54,385 nucleotides of DNA from Alphaproteobacteria bacterium (GTDB lineage Bacteria; Pseudomonadota; Alphaproteobacteria; CAAGCB01; CAG-977): NCBI GenBank assembly GCA_017480385.1, contig JAFVAT010000004.1:1-54385 (forward strand), read 5' to 3'. This document shows positions 8,465-16,605 of this stretch, piece after piece; positions within the stretch are counted from its first letter, which is position 1; each line of letters opens with the position of its first letter. Both the position numbers and the translations under genes were made by a program. The notes under the pieces are model-generated. The model saw only the letters and a program-made list of their open reading frames with translations, was not told the DNA's origin and ran no database searches.

Positions 8465-9715
8465 ATGCTGTCCTCCCCGTTTGACATTCTTGGTGCCTTA
8501 AACCAATTCACGGAATCGATCAGTGCTTTTTTGCCGAAAAACAGCGGCACTATAGGCGGTGCCATCGTTTTTGCCGTGCTGTTCCGCTTAGGGACGAAGG
8601 CTTTGATCGGCGCTCCGAAAAACGGAGGCGCAAAGAAGGTATCCGCGCCTGATTCAGATTTGCCCTCGGATACGTCCGATGCCGGAAAAACAGCCGACGG
8701 CGACGGTGAAGAAGAACACACTGCGGATCAACAAAAAGAGGCCAAAAAACAAAAGGAAGAGGAACAGCGCCGCGCGCAGGAACAGCTGAAGGAGCTGTTC
8801 GAAATGTTTTATGAAGAAAGTGAAAAAACAGAAGAAAAGGAAGAAAAACAAAAAACGCAGGAGGAAAAAGAATTAGAGGCCTTAGGATTGGAACGCGAAG
8901 ATTTGGAACAGTTAAGAGAACAGTACAAGGCCCTGACAATCGAAATTTCCGCCTTGCTGGAAAAAGGATTGACTGCGGATCAAACAGCAAAATCGCTTAT
9001 TTCCCGTTCGTCAGAACAAATTCCCGTCATGGAGCTACAACCCTTGATTGACGCGATCGGCTGTTTTTTAAAGAAAAATGAAAAAACGGAAAAAAACACG
9101 GCGGTCATTGGCATGGATCCTCAATTTGAACAAAAGGCTGCTTTGAGCGCTTTGAAACGGGGCGATTATGAAACGGCTCTCGGCTTTTTGGACCGTCAGG
9201 CAGTGGAGTCTATACACAAGGCTTCCTCCACGCATCGCAGCGATATTTGCGTTCCGGCATTGGAACAGGCCGCCGTCGTATATCGGGCAATCGGCGTTCT
9301 GACGCGTCCTTTGGATCCTGAAAAAAGCTTTGAAGCCCTGAAAAAATCCAAAGAACTGGCGCCGGAAAACACAGTAACGGAAGCTTTAATCGCGCGCGCT
9401 TATTATGAAAGCGGCAAAACCAAAAAGGCGGTTCAATTATTTGAAAATATTTCTGAAAAAGGAAATGAAAACGATTATGCCGCACACTATGCTGATCAAA
9501 TGATACCGCAAATCAGAACGCAGCGCACCATGCAGCACGCACAGCGGATTCGCGAAGAATATGAACACCGCTTAGGGGATACGGAAGGCCGTCAGAAAAC
9601 AGATCAGCGCGTTTCTTTGCAGCAAAGAAAACGGGAAGAAGTCAGGCGTGCCAACACTCGATTTATGGTCGCGGAAGAAATTCGGGAACGCGATAACGAA
9701 CGCGACTTTTTATAA
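8465..9715 (+). CDS. Hypothetical protein: N-terminal membrane helix, charged coiled coil, TPR-like C-terminal region
   Basis: 416 residues, not recognised as a named family. One hydrophobic stretch (GTIGGAIVFAVLFRLGTKA, about 28-46) may anchor it. Residues about 85-165 are extremely rich in E, K and Q and should form a long coiled coil. Residues about 220-340 look like TPR helices (LSALKRGDYETALGFL and ALIARAYYESGKTKKAVQLF). The C-terminus is again charged, with many R, E and Q. An assembly or scaffold role is possible but unproven. It converges on the LRAT-type gene with only six bases between stops. Confidence 0.65.
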   Translation: MLSSPFDILGALNQFTESISAFLPKNSGTIGGAIVFAVLFRLGTKALIGAPKNGGAKKVSAPDSDLPSDTSDAGKTADGDGEEEHTADQQKEAKKQKEEEQRRAQEQLKELFEMFYEESEKTEEKEEKQKTQEEKELEALGLEREDLEQLREQYKALTIEISALLEKGLTADQTAKSLISRSSEQIPVMELQPLIDAIGCFLKKNEKTEKNTAVIGMDPQFEQKAALSALKRGDYETALGFLDRQAVESIHKASSTHRSDICVPALEQAAVVYRAIGVLTRPLDPEKSFEALKKSKELAPENTVTEALIARAYYESGKTKKAVQLFENISEKGNENDYAAHYADQMIPQIRTQRTMQHAQRIREEYEHRLGDTEGRQKTDQRVSLQQRKREEVRRANTRFMVAEEIRERDNERDFL

Positions 9716-9721
9716 CCTCGG

Positions 9722-10294
9722 CTATTTAAATTTAACGGGCCGCCAGTTAAAAGTATTTGCCGGTTCCGGCGCGGGCTTTCTTAAAATGAAATTTTTTAAC
9801 CAAATCCACCAGGATCGCTTTTTGCACAGTTCCTCCTGATGAGCAAAAATAACGTCTTCCAGCTGGGAAAAGGAAACAACGTCATTTTCAAAATTGCCCG
9901 TAATACAGCCGGCTGTGAAACGGTGACAATTATTGAACAAAACGTTATAGGGTGTTTCATGGTTGACTTTTTTCCTTGCCCGGCGGGCCGCAGCCGAAGA
10001 AAATAAAAGTTCGGTTGTATTCCCGTAACACGCCGCATAAATGCGATGTGAATTTGGGTTTGTCCCCGGCGGAAAAAAGCTTTTTTCATCTTCAATGCGA
10101 ATTTGGCTGTGCCGGTTCAGTCCGACAATTTTCCCCTGGCCGATATACAAGCCGGTATGTTCCAGTAAAACACCCAAATCGCACTTTAAAATACAGCCTT
10201 TGACAGGACGCACTTCGGGAGAAGAATATGTTTTGGCGCGTTTCTTCTTGAAATTCTTTCGCAGCATATGTAAAAAACGCCGGCTTTTATTCAT
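9722..10294 (-). CDS. LRAT-domain (NlpC/P60-like, permuted) protein
   Basis: About 190 residues. The core reads GCILKCDLGVLLEHTGLYIG, then IVGLNRH, and later NVLFNNCHRFT. The histidine in EHTGLYIG and the cysteine in NNCHRF match the His and Cys of LRAT/H-rev107-like papain-fold enzymes, which act as acyltransferases, phospholipases or amidases. The basic N-terminus (MNKSRRFLHMLRKNFKKKRAK) may bind membranes or nucleic acid; no clear signal peptide is seen. Start 10294 has a GGGGG ribosome-binding site; 10321 and 10360 are alternatives. Bacterial LRAT proteins are poorly characterised, so the substrate is unknown. Confidence 0.7.
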   Translation of the reverse strand: MNKSRRFLHMLRKNFKKKRAKTYSSPEVRPVKGCILKCDLGVLLEHTGLYIGQGKIVGLNRHSQIRIEDEKSFFPPGTNPNSHRIYAACYGNTTELLFSSAAARRARKKVNHETPYNVLFNNCHRFTAGCITGNFENDVVSFSQLEDVIFAHQEELCKKRSWWIWLKNFILRKPAPEPANTFNWRPVKFK

Positions 10295-10442
10295 TTCGCG
10301 CCCCCGATAAAATAAGAACATTTTACCTAATTTTGTTTTTTTTAAAAGCGTCATTTGCAAAAAAACTTATTTCTGATAAAAGAATGTATTATATAACTTT
10401 TGCCGGCCTTTGCCGTTTTCTGATTGAAGGACAGGAGAAAAT

Positions 10443-11555
10443 ATGGAAAAACCTTCCGTTCCCTTGCTGGAATTAAAAAGCGTCACTAAATTTTTCGGGG
10501 CAAATAAAGTGCTGGACGACGTTGATTTGACCGTCAATGACGGTGAATTTTTAACTCTTTTGGGACCTTCCGGCTGCGGAAAAACGACCTTGCTACGCTT
10601 GATTGCAGGCTTTGAGAGACCGACCTCCGGCAAAATCATGATGAACGGCAAGGAAATTTCTCACCTGCCGCCCAACCGGCGCATGGTCAACACGGTTTTT
10701 CAGCAATATGCTTTATTCCCGCATATGACCGTATTTGAAAATGTTGCTTTCGGCTTAAAAATGAAGGGACTGGAAAAGGAAGAAATCGAAGCAGAGGTTT
10801 TCCGCGCGCTGGAAAAAGTCAAAATGAACATGTTTTATCTGCGCTATCCGTCCGAACTGTCCAGCGGTCAGCAGCAGCGTGTCGCAATGGCACGCGCTTT
10901 TATCAATAATCCGAAAGTGCTTTTATTGGACGAACCGCTGTCCGCACTGGACTACCGCCTGCGTCAGGAAATGCAGATCGAATTAAAAGAACTGCAGCGC
11001 GACTTGGGCGTAACGTTCGTTCATGTCACGCATGATCAGGAAGAGGCGCTGGCCATGTCCGACCGTGTAGCCGTCTTAAACGAAGGCATGATTGAACAAG
11101 TTGGCACGCCGATTGAAATTTACGAAGAGCCCAAAAACATGTTCGTCGCCAAGTTTGTCGGAGAAATCAATGTCTTTGACGGCATGGTCATCAAAGTCGG
11201 CGACAATGATTTTGAAACGATTGTTGAAGGCATGTTTTACCGTTTGCGCAAGCCGTCCTCTTTCGAAGTGGTCCGCGGATCAAAAATCAAAGTGCTGCTG
11301 CGACCGGAAGATATGGTCGTCAGCAAAGTCAATGATCCGGAGGCCGAAGCGCCGGACAATGCTTTGCGCGGCGTCATCAGCTTTTTGGTTTACAAAGGCC
11401 GCACGATCGATTTATGGATTCAGACTGCCGGCGGCAATATGGTCATGGCGACACAATTTTTTAACGAAGACGATCCTGAAATTATTTATGAGGTCAACGA
11501 CATTGTAAACGTCAGTTGGATTAAGGATTGGGAGGTTATTCTGCCCGATGTTTAA
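10443..11555 (+). CDS. potA: Spermidine/putrescine-type ABC transporter, ATP-binding subunit
   Basis: 370 residues. Walker A GPSGCGKTT (about 40-48), the signature LSSGQQQRVAMARA and Walker B LLLDEPLSALD are all intact, followed by the H-loop in HVTHDQEEALAMSDR. Residues after about 240 form the MOI/TOBE regulatory domain. PotA energises polyamine import by PotB and PotC. A GGACAGGAG ribosome-binding site precedes the start. The stop overlaps the potB start by 8 bases, indicating a tightly coupled operon. The family is shared with other polyamine or organic-solute importers, so the exact substrate is inferred. Confidence 0.9.
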   Translation: MEKPSVPLLELKSVTKFFGANKVLDDVDLTVNDGEFLTLLGPSGCGKTTLLRLIAGFERPTSGKIMMNGKEISHLPPNRRMVNTVFQQYALFPHMTVFENVAFGLKMKGLEKEEIEAEVFRALEKVKMNMFYLRYPSELSSGQQQRVAMARAFINNPKVLLLDEPLSALDYRLRQEMQIELKELQRDLGVTFVHVTHDQEEALAMSDRVAVLNEGMIEQVGTPIEIYEEPKNMFVAKFVGEINVFDGMVIKVGDNDFETIVEGMFYRLRKPSSFEVVRGSKIKVLLRPEDMVVSKVNDPEAEAPDNALRGVISFLVYKGRTIDLWIQTAGGNMVMATQFFNEDDPEIIYEVNDIVNVSWIKDWEVILPDV

Positions 11556-12411
11556 GTCTGCGGACAATTTCTGCCGTCAGGCAGTGCTGTATTTTATTTT
11601 CATCTGGTTCGGCGTAATGGTTTTTGCGCCTAACCTGTTGGTGTTGCTGGCCAGTTTTTTGTCGCGGGATCCTGTGTGGATGCTGCGGCTGCCGCTGAAT
11701 TTCCAGAACTATAAGGCCCTGGCCGATCCCAGACTGCTGACGGTTATTTTAAAATCGCTGAATTTAGCCTTCTGCACAACATTATTCTGTTTGCTGGCCG
11801 CCTATCCCTTCACCTATTTTATCGCCCGTTTTGCCAAAGAATACCGCGGCTTATTTCTCATGCTGATCATCGTTCCGTTTTGGACGAACTCTTTAATCCG
11901 CAATTATGCCCTGATTGCTATATTGAACGACAACGGAATCATCAACGGCTTTTTGATCAAATGCGGTTTGATTTCTCAGCCGATCAAATTGCTTTACACC
12001 AATTTGGCGGTTTTTATCGGCATGACTTACACGCTTCTGCCTTTTATGATTTTGCCGTTATACGCCACACTGGAAAAATTGGACCACAGCTTGTTGGAAG
12101 CCGCGCAGGATTTGGGCGCCGGACCAATGGCCGCTTTTTTCCGCATTGTTGTGCCGATCAGCGCGCCGGGAATCGTTGCCGGCTGCACAATGGTCTTTTT
12201 GCCGGCCCTGACCCTGTTTTATGTATCCGATATTTTGGGAGGAACGGATTCGACCGTCGTCGGCAGCGTAATCCGTGATCAATTCATGATCATTCATGAT
12301 TGGCCTGTCGGATCGGCCATCAATATCGCATTGACAATTTTCATGCTGTTTTTGCTGCATTTGTACTATAAGAGTGGCAACTCTGTGGATCAGGAGCAGC
12401 CGATATGGTAG
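11548..12411 (+). CDS. potB: Spermidine/putrescine-type ABC transporter permease
   Basis: 287 residues with six hydrophobic helices. The cytoplasmic EAA loop reads LLEAAQDLGAGPMAAFFRIV near residue 190, the docking site for PotA. The family-typical NSLIRNYA after the third helix supports PotB. It overlaps potA by 8 bases and potC by 7, so translation is coupled and equal subunit amounts are expected. The permease forms half of the inner-membrane channel. Confidence 0.9.
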   Translation: MFKSADNFCRQAVLYFIFIWFGVMVFAPNLLVLLASFLSRDPVWMLRLPLNFQNYKALADPRLLTVILKSLNLAFCTTLFCLLAAYPFTYFIARFAKEYRGLFLMLIIVPFWTNSLIRNYALIAILNDNGIINGFLIKCGLISQPIKLLYTNLAVFIGMTYTLLPFMILPLYATLEKLDHSLLEAAQDLGAGPMAAFFRIVVPISAPGIVAGCTMVFLPALTLFYVSDILGGTDSTVVGSVIRDQFMIIHDWPVGSAINIALTIFMLFLLHLYYKSGNSVDQEQPIW

Positions 12412-13175
12412 GACGTTTCTTAAAGGCCCTGTACATTACGGCGGTTTATCTGCTTTTATATGTGCCCTTACTGGTCACTATTGTATTTTCATTCAATGAT
12501 TCCGCTTCGGCAGATACATGGAACAGCTTTACGGTTCAATGGTATGAGCGGCTGTTTGCTAATAAAAGCCTGATCAATTCAGCTTTTCGATCCTTGTTTT
12601 TAGCCGCTTCCGCGGCAACGGTTTCAACCATTATCGGAACAATTATCGCCGTAGCGCTGCACCGTTACCGTTTTATCGGACAGAAAGTTGTTTACGGTTC
12701 TTTATCTGTCCTGATGCTGTCTCCGGAAATCATTTTAGGCATTTCTTTGGTCATGATTTTCGTCATATTGGGAATTCCTTTAGGTTTTGGAACGTTATTG
12801 CTGTCCCATACCGTTTTTTGTTTTCCCTTTGTCACGATTACGATTTTAGCCCGACTAAGAGGCGTCAGCCGTGATCTGGCCGAAGCGGCAGCCGATTTGG
12901 GCGCTTCCGACGTGGATACAGTTCGCTTTGTCCTAATTCCTTTGATCATACCGGCTGTTTTTGCCGGCTGGCTGATGAGTTTCACTTTATCAATCGACGA
13001 TGTCATCATCAGCTTTTTTGTCAGCGGAAAAAATTACGAAATTTTGCCGCTGAAAATTTATTCCATGGTTCGAACCGGAATCCAGCCGGACGTAAACGCT
13101 TTATGCGCGGCGATGTTCTTTGTTACTTTTTTAGTTGTAATGGTTTCTTACCGTTTAGTTCGGACAAAAAAATAA
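12405..13175 (+). CDS. potC: Spermidine/putrescine-type ABC transporter permease
   Basis: 256 residues, six hydrophobic helices. FSFNDSASADTW near the N-terminus and the EAA loop LAEAAADLGASDVDTVRFVL are characteristic of PotC, as is LSIDDVIISFFVSG near the C-terminus. It is the last gene of the run and is followed by a terminator (13239-13275). No periplasmic binding protein (PotD) gene follows, so the receptor must be encoded elsewhere. Confidence 0.9.
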   Translation: MVGRFLKALYITAVYLLLYVPLLVTIVFSFNDSASADTWNSFTVQWYERLFANKSLINSAFRSLFLAASAATVSTIIGTIIAVALHRYRFIGQKVVYGSLSVLMLSPEIILGISLVMIFVILGIPLGFGTLLLSHTVFCFPFVTITILARLRGVSRDLAEAAADLGASDVDTVRFVLIPLIIPAVFAGWLMSFTLSIDDVIISFFVSGKNYEILPLKIYSMVRTGIQPDVNALCAAMFFVTFLVVMVSYRLVRTKK

Positions 13176-13238
13176 GGGCTATTCTCCCTGCCCTCCCCTT
13201 TTTTTCTTTTCGAATTATTCATATCCTTTTTATGCTGA

Positions 13239-13275
13239 CAGCCGGCCATATAACAGCCGGCTGCTGCTTTTTCTT
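13239..13275 (+). terminator. Terminator of the potABC operon
   Basis: An 8-bp perfect GC-rich stem (CAGCCGGC/GCCGGCTG) with a nine-base loop is followed by CTGCTTTTTCTTCTTTTC. Position 64 bp past potC and orientation fit a rho-independent terminator. Confidence 0.7.
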
Positions 13276-13319
13276 CTTTTCAAGAGACAACAAAAGCCCG
13301 TATCTTCCGCGCTTTTTTA

Positions 13320-14714
13320 TTACATATCCATCGTCGTACCGCGACCGCGCATGGCGTACGGATTAGCGGATGTCGCCTGCAGCTTCGGATTATACATCAA
13401 ACAGTTTGGCGTACAGTCACACTCTGCCGCAATCTTAATGCCTTTTGCGATTTTTTCTTCTTTCCGCAGTTCAAACAAGCGGTTCACAATTCGGTCGCGC
13501 AACGTCCAAGGATCAATTGTGTTCACAAAAATCTTTGTCACAGCCTCGAACCCCGCCGGATTGCTGATCCGCCACTTGATCAGGATATGCCACGGCACAG
13601 CCACATCAACTGCCGGCGGACGGTAGTACCATTCTTCGTTGCAAGGAATCTCGCTGCCCATTGCCGCATGGCAGGCATGCACTAAATCAGACATGCCTTT
13701 AATCTGTTCCGGCGTCTGGTTCCATGGCTGGTTGCGTTCGGCTTTAGAATAAATGGCCAGCGTCGGATAACGATGCCCGAAATCGGCAAAAGCCACAGCA
13801 AAATCGTTTTCGGCAAAGATCAGGTTCTGATAACCGGCATAATTAACAGCAAAATCGTTATAGACATTTGGATTTTCGCGGGCCAGCTGAAATTCCGCTT
13901 CATTGGAAGCGCTGATGCCGTCAATCGCGACCAGCTGCTTGTGCAAATGGTCAAAAGAGGCACCCGCTTGGTTCAGCCAGTTCTGGAACACCGTCACATA
14001 GCGAACATAACGGTTCGTCAAATAAATATCTTTTAGCGCCTGAATCGTAAAATTGATATACTGATAGTGCAGTTCCGGCGTCATGCTGCCGGAAGAAGCC
14101 TTGGCATTTTCGGAAGTCGCGCCTTCGATAAAATGGCGTTTGCCGACAATCAGTTCATGACCGCCGGCAAAAAAGCTGTTTGCCATTTTCAATTTACGAC
14201 CGGAAGAAATGCTGTCAATTTCCTCACGAGACAGACCGCTCATTTTCAGCTTGGCCTGAACAATATCCAGCACATGTTCTTTGCCTTCCGGTTCGGCAAT
14301 ATAGGCTTCGCGGTGGGCGTTAGCCTTGTCTGAAATCACATAAGCGTAGTTCTTTTCCCAATATTCATAAGAAATAATCTCAAACAGGTTGGGAATACGG
14401 CGAAATTCTGCAGTTGTCTCAAACAGCTGGGACGCCTTCAGGTTTTCCAGCACGCTGAAAGTCCCGTCGGCGTTTTTGACCAGACGCGCCTTTTCCGGCG
14501 GAGTCTTCAAGTAGTTGCATGGGCAGAAGGAGCAGAAATTTTCCTTTTCCGCTGAAACGAAAGCTTTTTCTTCCTCTTCTTTTTTATTGACTGTCGGGCG
14601 CTTGCCGCGACCGGGAACAGTCCAAACCTGCGTTCTGGTAAACGGATTCACCTGTTTGACCGTTCCATCGGGCATCTTTTGCAGAAAATTTTGTTCATAA
14701 ATACTGTTCAGCAT
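13320..14714 (-). CDS. DUF4921-family protein, HIT/GalT-like fold
   Basis: 464 residues. Residues near 258 read GASFDHLHKQ, an H-x-H-x-Q motif as in galactose-1-phosphate uridylyltransferases and other HIT nucleotidyl transferases. VPWHILIKW near 375 matches the second-half histidine strand of GalT. A cysteine cluster (NFCSFCPCNY, about 60-69) could bind zinc. The DUF4921 family has no settled function; a nucleotidyl transfer on a sugar phosphate is a reasonable inference because it is divergent from a glycogen synthase gene. AAGGAAGG precedes the start. Cys residues at the C-terminal end (ECDCTPNC) are also notable. Confidence 0.72.
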   Translation of the reverse strand: MLNSIYEQNFLQKMPDGTVKQVNPFTRTQVWTVPGRGKRPTVNKKEEEEKAFVSAEKENFCSFCPCNYLKTPPEKARLVKNADGTFSVLENLKASQLFETTAEFRRIPNLFEIISYEYWEKNYAYVISDKANAHREAYIAEPEGKEHVLDIVQAKLKMSGLSREEIDSISSGRKLKMANSFFAGGHELIVGKRHFIEGATSENAKASSGSMTPELHYQYINFTIQALKDIYLTNRYVRYVTVFQNWLNQAGASFDHLHKQLVAIDGISASNEAEFQLARENPNVYNDFAVNYAGYQNLIFAENDFAVAFADFGHRYPTLAIYSKAERNQPWNQTPEQIKGMSDLVHACHAAMGSEIPCNEEWYYRPPAVDVAVPWHILIKWRISNPAGFEAVTKIFVNTIDPWTLRDRIVNRLFELRKEEKIAKGIKIAAECDCTPNCLMYNPKLQATSANPYAMRGRGTTMDM

Positions 14715-14891
14715 AATGCCTTCCTTAATCCTTAAAGAAATTTGCAGTCCTTCTGTTGTATAAAAATTTTATCTGAAAATCCAGCCTTTAATCGTTTTTT
14801 TTATCCGGCAGAGAAAACGATAAAAGATTGACGAACGACCGCGAAAAGGTAATTCTAGAAGCAGATATGTTTCGAATTGGAGGTTATTTTA

Positions 14892-16112
14892 ATGAAAGCA
14901 CTGTTTATTACGAACGAATATCCCCCGTATATTTATGGCGGCGCAGGCGTCCATGTGGAGTATTTGTCCAAGGAATTGGCTAAATTAATGGAAATCGAGG
15001 TCCGCAGTTTCCATGATCAAAAACTGGAAGAAGGCAATTTGGTTGTTGACGGAACAACGCCGGACGCGTCTTTGTTCAAAGATTGCCCGAAAGAATTGGC
15101 TTCCCCGTTAAAGGCGTTCTATGAAGGGCTGGTTTTCGCCGGCAAAGGCATGAATGCTGACGTGGCGCACTGTCATACATGGTACGCTCATTTTGCCGGA
15201 TTAATGGCCAAGATGCTGTACGGCATTCCTTTGGTTGTCACCGTTCATTCTTTGGAACCGCTGCGCCCGTGGAAACGCGAACAATTAGGGCGCGGCTATG
15301 ACGTGTCCAGCTGGGTGGAAAAGACGGCTTTGGAAATGGCGGACGCGGTTATTGCCGTATCGACCAGCACGCGCGAAGACGTTCTGCGCCTGTTCCCCAA
15401 GATTGATCCGGACAAAGTTTCCATTATTTATAACGGAATCGATGTCAATCAGTACAAAGAAGTCGAAAACACTGCCGTTTTACAGAAATTCGGGATTCGC
15501 ACGGATAAGCCCTATGTGTTGTTTGTCGGTCGCATGACTCGTCAGAAAGGCCTGCTGTATTTATTAAAAGCCGCCTCCAAACTAGATCCGGAAGCGCAGC
15601 TGGTTCTGTGTGCCGGTGATGCGGATACGCCGGAAATGAAAGCGGAACTGGAAGGCATGGTGGCGTCGTTAAAACAGATCCGGTCCGGAGTCGTTTGGAT
15701 TCCCGAAATGGTTTCCCGTGAAGACGCGATTGCGCTTTATTCTCAGGCGGCTGTTTTCTGCTGTCCGTCCATTTATGAACCGTTCGGCATTATCAATTTG
15801 GAAGCCATGGCCTGTTCGACTCCTGTCGTTGCCAGCGCTGTCGGCGGAATTAAAGAAGTCGTTGTGGACGGCGAAACAGGTTTCCTGGTTGATCCGGAAT
15901 TATCCGATGAACCGCCGCACGACCCGAAAGATGCCGATGCCTTTGCTGCCCGTTTGGCTGAAAAAATCAACGAACTGATCCGAGATCCGTCTTTGGCCAA
16001 AAAAATGGGACAGGCCGGTCGTCTGCGCGTTGAAAAACAGTTCAGCTGGCAAAGCATTGCCCGTCAGACAAAAGACCTGTACGCCAGGTTGATTGAAGCG
16101 AATAAAAAATAA
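14892..16112 (+). CDS. Glycogen synthase of the GT4 (GlgA/GlgM-like) type
   Basis: 406 residues, GT-B fold. The N-terminal donor/acceptor loop reads YIYGGAGVHVEYLSKEL, LFVGRMTRQKG opens the C-terminal domain, and the GT4 E-x7-E motif is in YEPFGIINLEAMACS (around residue 295). This size and the GGAGVHVEYL start match the glycogen synthase/maltose-1-phosphate synthase group common in Actinobacteria rather than the GT5 GlgA of enterobacteria. The product is an alpha-1,4-glucan (or its maltose-1-phosphate precursor) made from ADP-glucose. ATG 14892 is chosen because GGAGG lies 8-9 bases ahead. A strong terminator follows. Confidence 0.82.
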   Translation: MKALFITNEYPPYIYGGAGVHVEYLSKELAKLMEIEVRSFHDQKLEEGNLVVDGTTPDASLFKDCPKELASPLKAFYEGLVFAGKGMNADVAHCHTWYAHFAGLMAKMLYGIPLVVTVHSLEPLRPWKREQLGRGYDVSSWVEKTALEMADAVIAVSTSTREDVLRLFPKIDPDKVSIIYNGIDVNQYKEVENTAVLQKFGIRTDKPYVLFVGRMTRQKGLLYLLKAASKLDPEAQLVLCAGDADTPEMKAELEGMVASLKQIRSGVVWIPEMVSREDAIALYSQAAVFCCPSIYEPFGIINLEAMACSTPVVASAVGGIKEVVVDGETGFLVDPELSDEPPHDPKDADAFAARLAEKINELIRDPSLAKKMGQAGRLRVEKQFSWQSIARQTKDLYARLIEANKK

Positions 16113-16130
16113 ACTTTAGTTGATTCGCGA

Positions 16131-16160
16131 AAAAAGACCGCCTCCCCGCGGTCTTTTTTT
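16131..16160 (+). terminator. Terminator of the glycogen synthase gene
   Basis: A 10-bp perfect stem (AAAAGACCGC/GCGGTCTTTT) with a six-base loop and a run of eight T, 19 bp past the stop codon. Confidence 0.88.
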
Positions 16161-16371
16161 TATCTCTTTTAACGTGACGAAAATCGGGAATCGGCACAAA
16201 TCAAGAGGCTGCGAAATTTTTAATAATATTATTTGACGTCATGCCCTATTTTGATCATTCTGACAAACAGGAGAAGGTTAAAATATCGTTAAAGCTTTTC
16301 CCTTTTCCTCTTTTTAAAATCGGCTGAAACCAGACGTTTTTTATGTCAACAAAAAAAATATTTTTTTTCTG
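16161..16371. other. Gene-free stretch before the anaerobic reductase promoter
   Basis: AT-rich, no convincing gene on either strand. It holds a TGACGTCA palindrome near 16235 and the A/T palindrome at about 16347-16372 that could contribute to NrdR binding. A minus-strand frame spanning 16255-16536 has no family resemblance and crosses the repeat leader, so it is not called. Confidence 0.5.
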
Positions 16372-16401
16372 TTGCCAATGTCGGAAATAACTATATATTG
16401 T
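16372..16401 (+). promoter_or_regulatory. nrdD promoter with overlapping NrdR box
   Basis: A -35-like TTGCCA (16372-16377) is separated by 16 bases from a -10-like TATATT (16394-16399). Overlapping the -10 is ACTATATATTGT (16390-16401), which matches every specified position of the NrdR-box core CwAtATaTwG. NrdR is the ATP-cone/zinc-finger repressor of ribonucleotide reductase genes. Transcription should start near 16406, leaving a leader of about 200 bases. NrdR boxes usually come in pairs about 31 bp apart; the only upstream candidate is a degenerate A/T palindrome. Confidence 0.65.
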
Positions 16402-16460
16402 CGCAAGAGAGGGGCGGAACACACAACCTGTTGTATCGCCGAGGAAGTATGACCGGAACT

Positions 16461-16560
16461 GCCGGAGGAAGCCGAAGCTGCCGAAGAGGGCACGGTTGAA
16501 ACCGCCGGAGGAAGCCGAAGCTGCCGAAGAGGGCACGGTCGAAACCGCCGGAGGAAGCCG
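16461..16560 (+). repeat. 43-bp tandem repeat (2.3 copies) in the nrdD leader
   Basis: Copy 1 is 16461-16503 and copy 2 is 16504-16546, identical but for one base (T/C at 16496/16539). A third partial copy runs 16547-16560. The unit is not a multiple of three, so it is not a coding repeat. Each unit can form three small hairpins: CGG-AGGAAG-CCG, TGCC-GAAGAG-GGCA and CGGT-YGAA-ACCG. The single difference between copies lies in the tetraloop, not in a stem. A GAGGAAG motif also occurs just upstream at 16441-16447. I do not recognise a known riboswitch. Confidence 0.75.
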
Positions 16561-16605
16561 GAGCCGCCGTCCCTTTGATTTATGTTTTTTATAACGGAGA
16601 ATTTT

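Noticed and set aside
16255-16536. Minus-strand 93-codon frame through the nrdD promoter and repeats
   Set aside because: It crosses a clear promoter and non-coding repeats, has no homology feature and ends in low-complexity Ser/Ala.
16461-16560. CRISPR array
   Set aside because: The repeats are contiguous with no spacers and no cas genes lie in the window.
16406-16605. Known riboswitch (cobalamin, Moco, SAM, ZTP, SRP RNA) in the nrdD leader
   Set aside because: None of the conserved cores I know for these classes is present; tandem 43-bp units with small hairpins do not match them.
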